Source: Clostridia bacterium
GTDB lineage: Bacteria > Bacillota > Dehalobacteriia > UBA4068
Length of the DNA: 5,697 nucleotides
Direction of reading: 5' to 3'
Assembly (NCBI GenBank): GCA_012515255.1
Contig: JAAYYR010000083.1
Span: 1-5,697, forward strand
Each line of letters begins with the position of its first letter. The stretch's first letter is position 1. Position numbers and translations under genes: made by a program. The notes under the pieces are model-generated. The model did not search any database and was not told the origin of the DNA. It saw only the letters and a program-made list of their open reading frames with translations. Shown here piece by piece: positions 1 to 5,620 of the stretch.

Positions 1-7
1 CCCCTCC
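1..7 (-). promoter_or_regulatory. Ribosome binding site of the next dcw gene (start codon outside window)
   Basis: On the minus strand the last bases of the window read GGAGGGG, a strong Shine-Dalgarno sequence pointing out of the window. The start codon would lie a few bases beyond base 1. In Bacillota dcw clusters the gene after the PASTA penicillin-binding protein is commonly murE, or a second PBP (spoVD). Which one follows here cannot be seen. Confidence 0.6.
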
Positions 8-43
8 AATCTTTTTGACAAGTGAATTTACGTATAATTATTT

Positions 44-73
44 ATTATACCATAATCCGTGCCGTTCTGATCA
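44..73 (-). promoter_or_regulatory. Candidate extended -10 promoter between the PBP gene and the next dcw gene
   Basis: The minus strand has TGGTATAAT at 44-52: a perfect -10 hexamer (44-49) preceded by the TGn of an extended -10. The possible -35, TGATCA at 68-73 with an 18-bp spacer, matches consensus only 3 of 6, so the extended -10 would carry the activity. The start point would fall near base 37, giving a leader of roughly 45 nt with GGAGGGG near its end. No terminator is seen after the PBP gene, so read-through from upstream is also likely. This would be an internal promoter that boosts the next gene. Confidence 0.45.
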
Positions 74-116
74 GGACTTCACAATATGGAAAACATGAAT
101 TTGGCTGCTGCTGCCG

Positions 117-2276
117 CTAAGGCGCGACATCGCTGTTGACGGTATTCGCCTCGTCAAACCAGACCTTGATCGTGCTGCCCGACCGCACCCGCTGGCCATA
201 ATCCGGGCTTTGCGCATAAGCGACGCCGCTGCCGTCCGCCTCTAAAGATAATCCCAACACCGAAAGGATATTGGCTGTCTCGGCAAAGCGGTAGCCGCGC
301 AGATCAGGCACTGTGACCAAATCGTCATGCTCATTGCCGCCGGCCGAGACGGTCAGCAATACCGTGCTGCCGGCCCGCGCCAGCGAATTGGCGGCAGGCT
401 GCTGCGCCGTGACGATGGAGCCGCTGCCGGAGAGCTTGACATTGAGGTCCAATTTCTGCAGGGTGGCGATTGCCGTCGCTACCGGCAGATTAACGACATT
501 GGCCACTGTGACTGTTGCATTGTCCTGGCTGGCGGCGATGCCGTCGTCAGCGTCGGCGCGGGGCGGGATATTAAGATAGCGCAAAGTGTCTGAAATCACG
601 GATTGAAAAATCGGCGCCGCTACCTGAGAGCCGTAGAACAGCCCGCCCGGCTCATCGACGATTACCAGACAGACCAGCTCCGGGTCTTCCGCCGGCACCA
701 TACCGAGGAAGGAGGCCACATATTTGCCCTGCGCATAACCGCCGCCCGCGGCCTTTTGCGCCGTACCGGTTTTGCCGGCTATCGTATAGCCCTCGATCGC
801 GGCCTTGGTGCCGGAGCCACCGGTGACGACGCCCACCAGCAACTGGCGCAGGGTTTGCGCTGTCTCCGCGGAGATGATCTGCCGTACTTCCTCTGTTTTT
901 TGCTCATAGACCACGGTATCGCCGTCTATGACCCGGGAGACGATCTGCGGCTTGACCAGCACTCCGTCATTGGCTACGGCGCAGGCGGCGGTAATCATCT
1001 GCAGCGGCGTTACCGCGATGCCCTGCCCAATGGAAATAGTGGCGATCTCCACCTGGTTGACCACTGATTCGTCCTGGAGAATGCCTTTGGCTTCACCGCT
1101 TAAAGCCACGCCGGTTTGCGCGCCGAGGCCGAAAGCCTTGATATACTTGTAGAACAGGCCTTTTTCTTTACTCTCAATACTTTGCCCTATAGCGACGAAA
1201 GCCGGGTTGCAGGAATGCTGTACTGCTTCAGCCAGATTTTGCGAGCCATGCGGCACAGTAGACCAGCAGCCGATGCGCGAACCGGCCACATTGACATAGC
1301 CGGGGCAATAAAAGCTGCTGCCGCTATTGACCGTTCCCTCCTCCAGCGCCGCGGACAAGGTGACGATCTTGAACACCGAGCCCGGCTCATAAGAATCGCT
1401 GATCAGGAAATTACGCCGGGCGGCGGCGGGATAATCGTTAAAATTATTGGGATCATAGGTATTGGCTACGGCCATGGCCAGGATATTACCGGTCTTAGGC
1501 TGCATAATAATGATGCCGGCATTTTTAGGCGGTGTTTCGCCGGCCATCAGATTAGCCAGATCACGCTCGCAAAAATACTGAATATTCTCATTGATAGTAA
1601 GATATGTGTCAAAGCCGTTGTCCGGGGGAATGTATTCATATTCCGCCTGGGGGATGGGATTATTATTGGCGTCGTATTGGCCGACGATCCGGCCGGCGCT
1701 GCCGGAGAGCCAGTCGTCCAGCGTCAGCTCCACGCCCTCCAGCCCCTGATTATCGATACCGGCAAAGCCCAACACATGCGCTGCCAGGCTGCCTTTGGGA
1801 TAATAGCGCTGCGTTTCCTCCTCGATCTCCACGCCCGGCAAATCAGCTTCCCTGATTTTTTGCGCCAGTTCAAAATCAACCTTGCGCTTAATATAGACAT
1901 AATACTGATCCGAGGTCACCTTATCATAAACATCATCATAATCCAGCTCCAGGGTTTCGGCGAGAAACGCGGCTGTTTTCTCCGCCGCCGCTTTGCGTTC
2001 GGCCTTCGGCAGGGCGGTGATCTCCGGCGGCCGCACCGCTATCGAATCGGCGGTAATACTTAAAGCCAGCTTGTCGCCGTTGCAATCATAGATGGTGCCG
2101 CGAGCGGCGTCCACCGACATATCGCGCGTGCGGTCTTCCTCAGCCTTAGCCTGCAAAGTCGCCCCTTGGAAAAACTGAATTACCATTAATTTGACCACAA
2201 CAAGGAAAAGGGCCAAAAAAAGCAGGCCCAAGATCAGCGCTATTTTTCGTCTTATCCTCAGTTTAACCGCTGCCAT
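117..2276 (-). CDS. ftsI: Septal class B penicillin-binding protein with two PASTA domains (FtsI/PbpB/SpoVD family)
   Basis: This is a monofunctional D,D-transpeptidase of 719 aa that cross-links peptidoglycan at the septum (or in the spore cortex, if it is SpoVD). A short basic N-terminus precedes one membrane segment at about residues 12-34. The dimerisation/pedestal domain begins near RGTIYD (59-64). The transpeptidase domain has the catalytic serine in SVFK (300-303), the second motif SCN (355-357) and KTGT (502-505), so all active-site motifs are present. Two PASTA domains follow at about 587-644 and 652-708. Two PASTA repeats resemble Bacillus PBP2B; SpoVD usually has one, so the choice between a division and a sporulation role stays open. 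The usual DRNG after RGxIxD reads DCNG (Cys65). The start ATG has AGAGGTGG (2281-2288) just upstream. It lies 58 nt after ftsL and stops with TAG. Confidence 0.95.
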   Translation of the reverse strand: MAAVKLRIRRKIALILGLLFLALFLVVVKLMVIQFFQGATLQAKAEEDRTRDMSVDAARGTIYDCNGDKLALSITADSIAVRPPEITALPKAERKAAAEKTAAFLAETLELDYDDVYDKVTSDQYYVYIKRKVDFELAQKIREADLPGVEIEEETQRYYPKGSLAAHVLGFAGIDNQGLEGVELTLDDWLSGSAGRIVGQYDANNNPIPQAEYEYIPPDNGFDTYLTINENIQYFCERDLANLMAGETPPKNAGIIIMQPKTGNILAMAVANTYDPNNFNDYPAAARRNFLISDSYEPGSVFKIVTLSAALEEGTVNSGSSFYCPGYVNVAGSRIGCWSTVPHGSQNLAEAVQHSCNPAFVAIGQSIESKEKGLFYKYIKAFGLGAQTGVALSGEAKGILQDESVVNQVEIATISIGQGIAVTPLQMITAACAVANDGVLVKPQIVSRVIDGDTVVYEQKTEEVRQIISAETAQTLRQLLVGVVTGGSGTKAAIEGYTIAGKTGTAQKAAGGGYAQGKYVASFLGMVPAEDPELVCLVIVDEPGGLFYGSQVAAPIFQSVISDTLRYLNIPPRADADDGIAASQDNATVTVANVVNLPVATAIATLQKLDLNVKLSGSGSIVTAQQPAANSLARAGSTVLLTVSAGGNEHDDLVTVPDLRGYRFAETANILSVLGLSLEADGSGVAYAQSPDYGQRVRSGSTIKVWFDEANTVNSDVAP

Positions 2277-2334
2277 GGACCCACCTCTGATATACGCTTA
2301 CTTGCCGCGGCCAGCGCCGCCAGCCGCCCGGGCG

Positions 2335-2865
2335 TCAATTCTCCGCCGCTGAGGCCGTGCCGACAAAAAGGCCGGCGATGCCATAAACGATCTCGCGCCA
2401 GCGGGGGTTTTCCTCACTCCCGCTCATTGCCTCCGCCTCAGCCAGGGCAATTTGCTGCTGGCCCTCGGCGATGCGCCTGGCGCTATCCTCGCTAAGCAAA
2501 TAGATATCATTGGCTGCAGGATACACCATGCCCAAGCGCTCGGTGGCATAAGCCTCGATACGCTCTAAAGAGGCCATTTGTCCCAGCTCCAATTCTGCGC
2601 GGGACGCAAGGGTATTTGTCTGCTCAATCTCGTTTTTAAGATGATTGATATCCACACCGGCACTGTAAATCTTGGCGCTCATAAAAGTCAAACCCAGCAG
2701 GAACATCAGCAAGGTGGCTACGCTTAAAGTAATCCTCACGATATCGGCGCGGCGCGCGTCTTCGCGGGCTTTGGCTTGTTTGCCGTCCAAGACTTTGACC
2801 CGGCGCTGTTCCGAGGCTTGGCTAGGCGCCAATACCTGGGCGTGTGCGCTGCTGCTCATAGCCAT
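2335..2865 (-). CDS. ftsL: FtsL-type divisome membrane protein
   Basis: This bitopic division protein is expected to act with the septal PBP encoded next to it and with DivIC/FtsB. The 176-aa protein has a charged cytoplasmic N-terminus (about 20-42), one membrane helix at about 43-66, and a heptad-like coiled-coil stretch (68-100). It then has the family's hallmark end of the periplasmic helix, LERIEAYATERLGMVYP (100-116), where 'xxA.ERLGM..P' is typical of FtsL/DivIC. Position between rsmH and the PBP supports the call more than sequence alone, since this family is poorly conserved. It is longer than usual for FtsL (about 90-130 aa). The extra C-terminus (120-176) is acidic and then hydrophobic (157-174, WREIVYGIAGLFVGTAS). 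The ATG has AAAGGGGGA with a 7-nt spacer; Met3 is a possible alternative. The gene lies 24 nt after rsmH. Confidence 0.85.
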   Translation of the reverse strand: MAMSSSAHAQVLAPSQASEQRRVKVLDGKQAKAREDARRADIVRITLSVATLLMFLLGLTFMSAKIYSAGVDINHLKNEIEQTNTLASRAELELGQMASLERIEAYATERLGMVYPAANDIYLLSEDSARRIAEGQQQIALAEAEAMSGSEENPRWREIVYGIAGLFVGTASAAEN

Positions 2866-2871
2866 TTTATG

Positions 2872-2880
2872 TCCCCCTTT
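2872..2880 (-). promoter_or_regulatory. ftsL ribosome binding site
   Basis: The minus strand reads AAAGGGGGA, 7 nt before the ATG at 2865. It fixes that ATG as the ftsL start over Met3. It lies in the short gap after the tandem TAATAA stop of rsmH, which suggests ftsL is translated independently rather than by coupling. Confidence 0.6.
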
Positions 2881-2889
2881 AGGTGTTTA

Positions 2890-3831
2890 TTACAGTTTTA
2901 CCGCCGCCCGCAGCCTCGTGGAGCGGCTGCGCGGATTAGCTTCCGCCTCCGCAGCCGCAGCCGTGAGCGGCTTGCGGGTGAGAAGCCTCACATCCGCCCG
3001 GTGCTGGCAAAGGCAAACCGGCGTGCGGGGCGGGCAAATACAATCGGTGGCATGAGTTCTCAGACAATCTTTGACAATTCTATCCTCCAGGGAATGAAAG
3101 CTGATCACAGCAAGCACCCCGCCGCTTTTCAATAAGGAAATCGCCCGCTCCAGGCCCTGAGTTAATGCGCCAAGCTCATCATTAACCGCGATGCGCAGCG
3201 CCTGAAAGCTGCGCTTTGCCGGATGCTGATCCTTTTCCCTCGCCCCGGCCGGTATGGCTTTTTTAATGATATCAACCAGCTCGCTTGTTGTTTCTATGGG
3301 CTTGAGCGCGCGGGCCTCGGCGATAAAAGCGGCGATTCTTTTGGCCCATTTTTCTTCGCCATACGTATAAAGGATGCGGGTCAATTCCGCTTCGCTTTCG
3401 CTATTGATCAGTTCCGCCGCTGTGCGGCCGCTGCTTTGATCCATGCGCATATCAAGGAGCGCGTCCTGCTGATAAGAAAATCCCCTGCTTGCCGCGTCGA
3501 GTTGATGCGATGACACGCCGATATCAAGCAATATGCCGTCTGCCTGGTCTATCCCCCGCTCCGCCGCAATGGCCGCCATATCGGCATAATTGCCGCGCGC
3601 CAGGCAAAACCTGCCCGCATAGGGGGCCAGTCTTTGCTCAGCCGCCGCCAAAGCCTGCGGGTCGCGGTCGATGCCAAGCAGAAAGCCGTCGGGAGCGCTG
3701 GCTGCCAGTATCGCCGCCGCATGACCGCCGCCGCCCACAGTCCCGTCTATACAAACAAAGCCAGGGGCGGGCTGCAGCAAAGCGAGCACTTCCCGCAGTA
3801 GTACCGGTACATGGTAAGCATGCCCCGCCAT
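2890..3831 (-). CDS. rsmH: 16S rRNA (cytosine-1402-N4)-methyltransferase RsmH (MraW)
   Basis: This enzyme uses S-adenosylmethionine to methylate N4 of C1402 in 16S rRNA, at the ribosomal P site. Counting from the chosen start, it is 313 aa, the usual family length. It opens with HVPVLLREVL (7-16), followed by the SAM-binding loop DGTVGGGGHA (29-38) and the acidic strand end GIDRDP (53-58). Further motifs are GILLDIGVSS (99-108), the RsmH signature DMRMD (127-131), HPAKRSFQALRI (203-214) and ISFHSLEDRIVK (243-254). The C-terminus has a Cys cluster (256, 264, 266, 273, 275), common in this family and possibly metal-binding. An in-frame ATG at 3873 would add 14 residues and overlap mraZ by 41 nt. 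I chose the ATG at 3831 because conserved sequence begins there. It lies 1 nt after the mraZ stop with only a weak AGG upstream, which suggests translational coupling. Confidence 0.97.
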   Translation of the reverse strand: MAGHAYHVPVLLREVLALLQPAPGFVCIDGTVGGGGHAAAILAASAPDGFLLGIDRDPQALAAAEQRLAPYAGRFCLARGNYADMAAIAAERGIDQADGILLDIGVSSHQLDAASRGFSYQQDALLDMRMDQSSGRTAAELINSESEAELTRILYTYGEEKWAKRIAAFIAEARALKPIETTSELVDIIKKAIPAGAREKDQHPAKRSFQALRIAVNDELGALTQGLERAISLLKSGGVLAVISFHSLEDRIVKDCLRTHATDCICPPRTPVCLCQHRADVRLLTRKPLTAAAAEAEANPRSRSTRLRAAVKL

Positions 3832-3832
3832 G

Positions 3833-4264
3833 CTATAACCTGATATCCGGATAATCAGCGGCGTCTTCTGCAAAACTCTCTTCCGCGTCGCTATTATAAT
3901 CGCGCCATTGCTGCTTATCCCAAATCTCCAGGCGGGTTGTCGCGCCTACGCTGACGATATCCTTGGCGATGCCGGCATATTCGCGCAAAACCGGCGGCAG
4001 CACCACCCGAAATTGCTTATCTATTTCCACATCAAATGCGCGGGAAGTAAAACTGCGGGAAAAGCGGCGGGCTTTGGGGTCTGTGGCGGAGAGCTCGGCC
4101 AGGCTTTCCATAACGCTTTGCCATTTGGCCATGGGATAGACAAAAATGCAAGAATCAAGCCCCTTGACCAGGACTATCTTCTCGCCCAAATCCTCGCGAA
4201 ACTTGGCCGGTATGATATAACGGCCTTTGGCATCTATGGAGTGATTGATTTCTCCAATGAACAT
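3833..4264 (-). CDS. mraZ: Transcriptional regulator MraZ, first gene of the dcw cluster
   Basis: MraZ is a double-SpoVT/AbrB-fold DNA-binding protein. It forms ring oligomers and in characterised bacteria controls its own dcw operon by binding direct repeats before the gene. The 143-aa protein has the typical start MFIGEINHSIDAKGRYIIPAKFR, with the first DxxxR motif DAKGR at 11-15. The second half-repeat carries DKQFR (82-86) followed by VVLPPVLREYAGI; the glycine usual before Arg in this second motif is Phe here. Length and the acidic C-terminal tail fit the family. It heads mraZ-rsmH-ftsL-PBP, ends 1 nt before rsmH, and is preceded by three 10-bp direct repeats (4266-4295) that look like its own operator. 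Its likely ribosome binding site, GGAGGG, lies inside those repeats, so autoregulation might also affect translation initiation (inference). Confidence 0.97.
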   Translation of the reverse strand: MFIGEINHSIDAKGRYIIPAKFREDLGEKIVLVKGLDSCIFVYPMAKWQSVMESLAELSATDPKARRFSRSFTSRAFDVEIDKQFRVVLPPVLREYAGIAKDIVSVGATTRLEIWDKQQWRDYNSDAEESFAEDAADYPDIRL

Positions 4265-4265
4265 G

Positions 4266-4295
4266 CCTTCTACTTCCCTCCACTTTACTCCACTC
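4266..4295 (-). promoter_or_regulatory. Three tandem MraZ-box-type repeats overlapping the mraZ ribosome binding site
   Basis: Reading the minus strand, three consecutive 10-mers are GAGTGGAGTA (4286-4295), AAGTGGAGGG (4276-4285) and AAGTAGAAGG (4266-4275), ending just before the mraZ ATG. Known MraZ operators are direct repeats at 10-bp pitch before mraZ (TGGGN repeats in E. coli, AAAGTG-type in Mollicutes), and the AAGTGG core here fits the latter. The middle and last units contain the purine-rich Shine-Dalgarno region (GGAGGG), so the operator and the ribosome binding site share bases. Confidence 0.75.
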
Positions 4296-4334
4296 GATGC
4301 CTAAATATTCGCTTCCCCTAGGGTAATTCCTTCT

Positions 4335-4364
4335 TTTATAAAAAAATTCTCTATTAAAAGTCCA
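4335..4364 (-). promoter_or_regulatory. Candidate mraZ promoter
   Basis: On the minus strand, TGGACT (4359-4364, 4 of 6 to the -35 consensus) and TATAAA (4335-4340, 5 of 6 to the -10 consensus) are separated by 18 bp that include a run of seven T. Transcription would start near 4328 and give a leader of about 64 nt that contains the three MraZ-type repeats. The strong NrdR-like palindrome lies about 20 bp upstream of the -35. Promoter calls by eye in AT-rich DNA are uncertain, and another start further upstream is possible. Confidence 0.45.
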
Positions 4365-4385
4365 GCTAGCCAAGCCTAAGTAACG

Positions 4386-4401
4386 ACACTATATATAGTG
4401 C
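4386..4401. promoter_or_regulatory. NrdR box (palindromic operator)
   Basis: The 14-bp core CACTATATATAGTG (4387-4400) is a perfect palindrome. With one flanking base on each side it matches the published NrdR-box consensus acaCwAtATaTwGtgt at 15 of 16 positions. Flanking arms TAACG (4381-4385) and CGTTA (4402-4406) extend the dyad to 26 bp with a single mismatched pair. NrdR is the ATP-cone/zinc-ribbon repressor of ribonucleotide reductase genes. No nrd gene is in the window. The nearest downstream gene is mraZ on the minus strand, and no gene follows on the plus strand, so mraZ is the likely target (inference). Confidence 0.7.
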
Positions 4402-4416
4402 CGTTATAAGATGCTT

Positions 4417-4432
4417 TTGCTATATGCTGTTA
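4417..4432. promoter_or_regulatory. Second, degenerate NrdR half-box at 31-bp spacing
   Basis: The plus strand reads TTGCTATATGCTGTTA. It matches the NrdR consensus at 9 of 16 positions, including 5 of the 6 most conserved ones, with the match concentrated in CTATAT and TGT. Its centre lies exactly 31 bp from the centre of the strong box, three helical turns, which is the usual offset of paired NrdR boxes. Alone it would not be convincing; the spacing supports it. Confidence 0.45.
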
Positions 4433-4454
4433 TTAAAGACAGAAATCGATTTTT

Positions 4455-4465
4455 CACTCCACTTT
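4455..4465 (-). promoter_or_regulatory. Distal single MraZ-box-like unit
   Basis: The minus strand reads AAAGTGGAGTG here, sharing the 8-mer AGTGGAGT with the first unit of the proximal operator about 170 bp away. No clear second unit follows at 10-bp spacing. It may be an accessory MraZ site or chance. Confidence 0.3.
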
Positions 4466-4515
4466 TATGTAATAAAATAATTAAAAATTTTTATAAAATT
4501 TTATTTTTTATTAGC
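4462..4515. other. AT-rich tract
   Basis: This stretch is made up almost wholly of A and T, with runs such as TTAAAAATTTTTATAAAATTTT. It contrasts with the GC-rich genes and the GC-rich segment beside it. Such tracts upstream of operons can act as UP elements, bent DNA or binding sites for nucleoid proteins. I see no gene in it and no promoter I would call with confidence. Confidence 0.5.
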
Positions 4516-4559
4516 TCGATAACGGCAAATGCCGCTGCTAATCTATGCATGCCATACCT

Positions 4560-4740
4560 GAGCGGTTTTGGTTGCAGCGGGGTGAAATCCCGGCCTGCTC
4601 CGCATTAATTGATCAAAAATCAGGCTGGGCGGGGCGCCATATAGGCCTGGGGCCGGCAGCGCCGGCCGTCTCGGACGTGGCCTGAACCACGGCCGCCGCC
4701 GAAAACCAAGCCGCGTCCCGGCAAGCAGAGATAGAAGAAG
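4560..4740. other. GC-rich non-coding segment with serial hairpins
   Basis: This segment is much more GC-rich than the rest of the intergenic region. It folds locally in several places: GGCCGGC/GCCGGCC with a 3-nt loop (4651-4667), CGTC/GACG (4667-4677), CGTGG/CCACG (4676-4691), and a stem around GGGTGAAATCCC near 4575-4598. Reading frames through it give Arg/Pro-rich peptides without recognisable domains. It could be a dispersed repeat, a structured RNA, a remnant of a lost gene, or the 3' end of the TPR transcript. I recognise no RNA family. Confidence 0.35.
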
Positions 4741-4767
4741 CACGGAGCCTCAGGCTCCGCGCTTCTT
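4735..4767 (-). terminator. Hairpin terminator of the fur-TPR transcript
   Basis: Two 7-bp stems stack with one mismatch: AAGAAGC/GCTTCTT outside and CGGAGCC/GGCTCCG inside, with a 3-nt loop (4750-4752). The hairpin sits 27 nt after the stop of the TPR gene. On the minus strand it is followed by the pyrimidine-rich but not pure-T stretch CTATCTCTGCTT, so termination may be moderate. In the other direction it is followed by AGCGTTTTTAG. Confidence 0.6.
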
Positions 4768-4793
4768 AGCGTTTTTAGCGTCTTTGAGCGAAA

Positions 4794-5558
4794 TTATTGT
4801 GCCGTATCGTCAGCGCCAGAGTCGGTTTCATCCGCAGCATCTTCTTCTTGCTGCACCTCGTCGGTGGTGTTCTGCAACTGCTCCAGCAGCTCATAATAAC
4901 CGATAATCTGATCGATCTGCGCATAATATTCGCTGCTCTCGCCGATCAGCGCCTTATAGGAATCAGCGTAGGCGCGGGCGGCGTCAAGTCCTTGATTGAT
5001 GAAGAGGAAGTCAAGATATTTGCTGGCTACGTCATAATTATCCGGCGACAGAGCCAGGGCCTGATCGAACAGGGCTTTGGCGTCGTCGCTGGCGCCTGTA
5101 TAGGCCAGGGCCTGAGCTTGATTGGCGATGATTTGCGCTTTGCCGTAATCATTGAGATTTTCCGGCGCAACGTCCAATTGCTTTTGATAATAGTCCGCCG
5201 CTTTACCCGCGGCGGCCACTGATTGCATATAGTACTGCACGCCGGCGTCCGCATCCTCAGCGGCGACTTGGGAATAAGCCGTATAGTACAGTCTTTGCAG
5301 CGACATATAGACTTCGGCCATCGAGGCCGCGGTATTATAATCTACCTCGGCGTCCGCAGCAGGCTCATTATTGGCCAGATAAGCCTCATAAAGGCTGATC
5401 TGCTCCGCGAGAGTCATATCGTCGCCCTGATTCTTGCCATAGCTATCGGAGTTCCATACGGCAAAAGAGCCGACCAAGCCGACAGCGAGTATGATCACCA
5501 CGATCAGCAGCACCTTGCGATGTTTTTTCGTCGCGCGACGAATTTTTTGCATGAACAC
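4794..5558 (-). CDS. Membrane-anchored tetratricopeptide repeat protein, function unknown
   Basis: The 254-aa protein has a strongly basic N-terminus (residues 4-15), one hydrophobic helix (about 16-35) that acts as a membrane anchor, and an extracytoplasmic remainder. The clearest TPR unit is at about 141-174 (ending QALALSPDN). Degenerate helical repeats lie at about 106-138 and 178-211, and a very acidic low-complexity tail at about 230-254. TPR domains bind proteins, so a scaffolding role in the envelope is plausible; nothing shows its partner. The start is GTG at 5558, because AAGGAGGAG (5565-5573) is ideally spaced from it (8 nt from AGGAGG) but 14 nt from the in-frame ATG at 5552. It lies 62 nt after the fur-like gene and is probably co-transcribed with it. 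mraZ follows only after about 530 bp and a likely terminator. Confidence 0.85.
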   Translation of the reverse strand: MFMQKIRRATKKHRKVLLIVVIILAVGLVGSFAVWNSDSYGKNQGDDMTLAEQISLYEAYLANNEPAADAEVDYNTAASMAEVYMSLQRLYYTAYSQVAAEDADAGVQYYMQSVAAAGKAADYYQKQLDVAPENLNDYGKAQIIANQAQALAYTGASDDAKALFDQALALSPDNYDVASKYLDFLFINQGLDAARAYADSYKALIGESSEYYAQIDQIIGYYELLEQLQNTTDEVQQEEDAADETDSGADDTAQ

Positions 5559-5564
5559 AGAATA

Positions 5565-5573
5565 CTCCTCCTT
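5565..5573 (-). promoter_or_regulatory. Ribosome binding site selecting a GTG start for the TPR gene
   Basis: The minus strand reads AAGGAGGAG. Its AGGAGG core is 8 nt from GTG (5556-5558) and 14 nt from the ATG two codons later, so GTG is the better start. Confidence 0.65.
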
Positions 5574-5583
5574 GCAACTGTTA

Positions 5584-5608
5584 GGCGGCTCGCGAAATTC
5601 GCACCGCC
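5584..5608. other. Inverted repeat between the fur-like and TPR genes
   Basis: Outer arms GGCGG/CCGCC enclose inner arms GCGA/TCGC, forming a two-step hairpin in the 62-nt intergenic gap. No T-run follows it on the minus strand, so it is a weak terminator candidate at best. It may stabilise or process the mRNA between the two genes. Confidence 0.4.
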
Positions 5609-5620
5609 CTTAAAATTTAT

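Noticed and set aside
15..38. Plus-strand TTGACA (15-20) and TATAAT (33-38) resembling a perfect promoter
   Set aside because: The spacer is only 12 bp, far below the 16-18 needed, and it would read into the antisense of the PBP gene.
603..2063. Long plus-strand reading frames opposite the PBP gene
   Set aside because: They are antisense shadows of GC-rich coding sequence; the minus-strand frame has complete PBP motifs.
3832..3873. Upstream ATG at 3873 as the rsmH start
   Set aside because: It adds 14 non-conserved residues and overlaps mraZ by 41 nt, while family similarity begins at the ATG at 3831, 1 nt after the mraZ stop.
4411..4608. 65-codon plus-strand reading frame in the intergenic region
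   Set aside because: It runs through the AT-rich tract and the NrdR-like half-box, has no ribosome binding site and gives no recognisable protein.
4609..4616. Small palindrome TTGATCAA and the similar CTGATCAG at 67-74
   Set aside because: Eight-base palindromes are expected by chance and have no partner or context.
4551..4640. Possible cobalamin or FMN riboswitch, suggested by GGGGTGAAATCCC and CTGCTCCGC on the plus strand
   Set aside because: The other conserved blocks (such as the CCGCCACTG-type element or the flavin-element pairs) are absent, and no gene follows on that strand.
4543..4743. 66-codon minus-strand Arg/Pro-rich reading frame
   Set aside because: Its composition simply reflects the GC-rich hairpin DNA; no Shine-Dalgarno sequence, no domain, and it begins inside the terminator hairpin.
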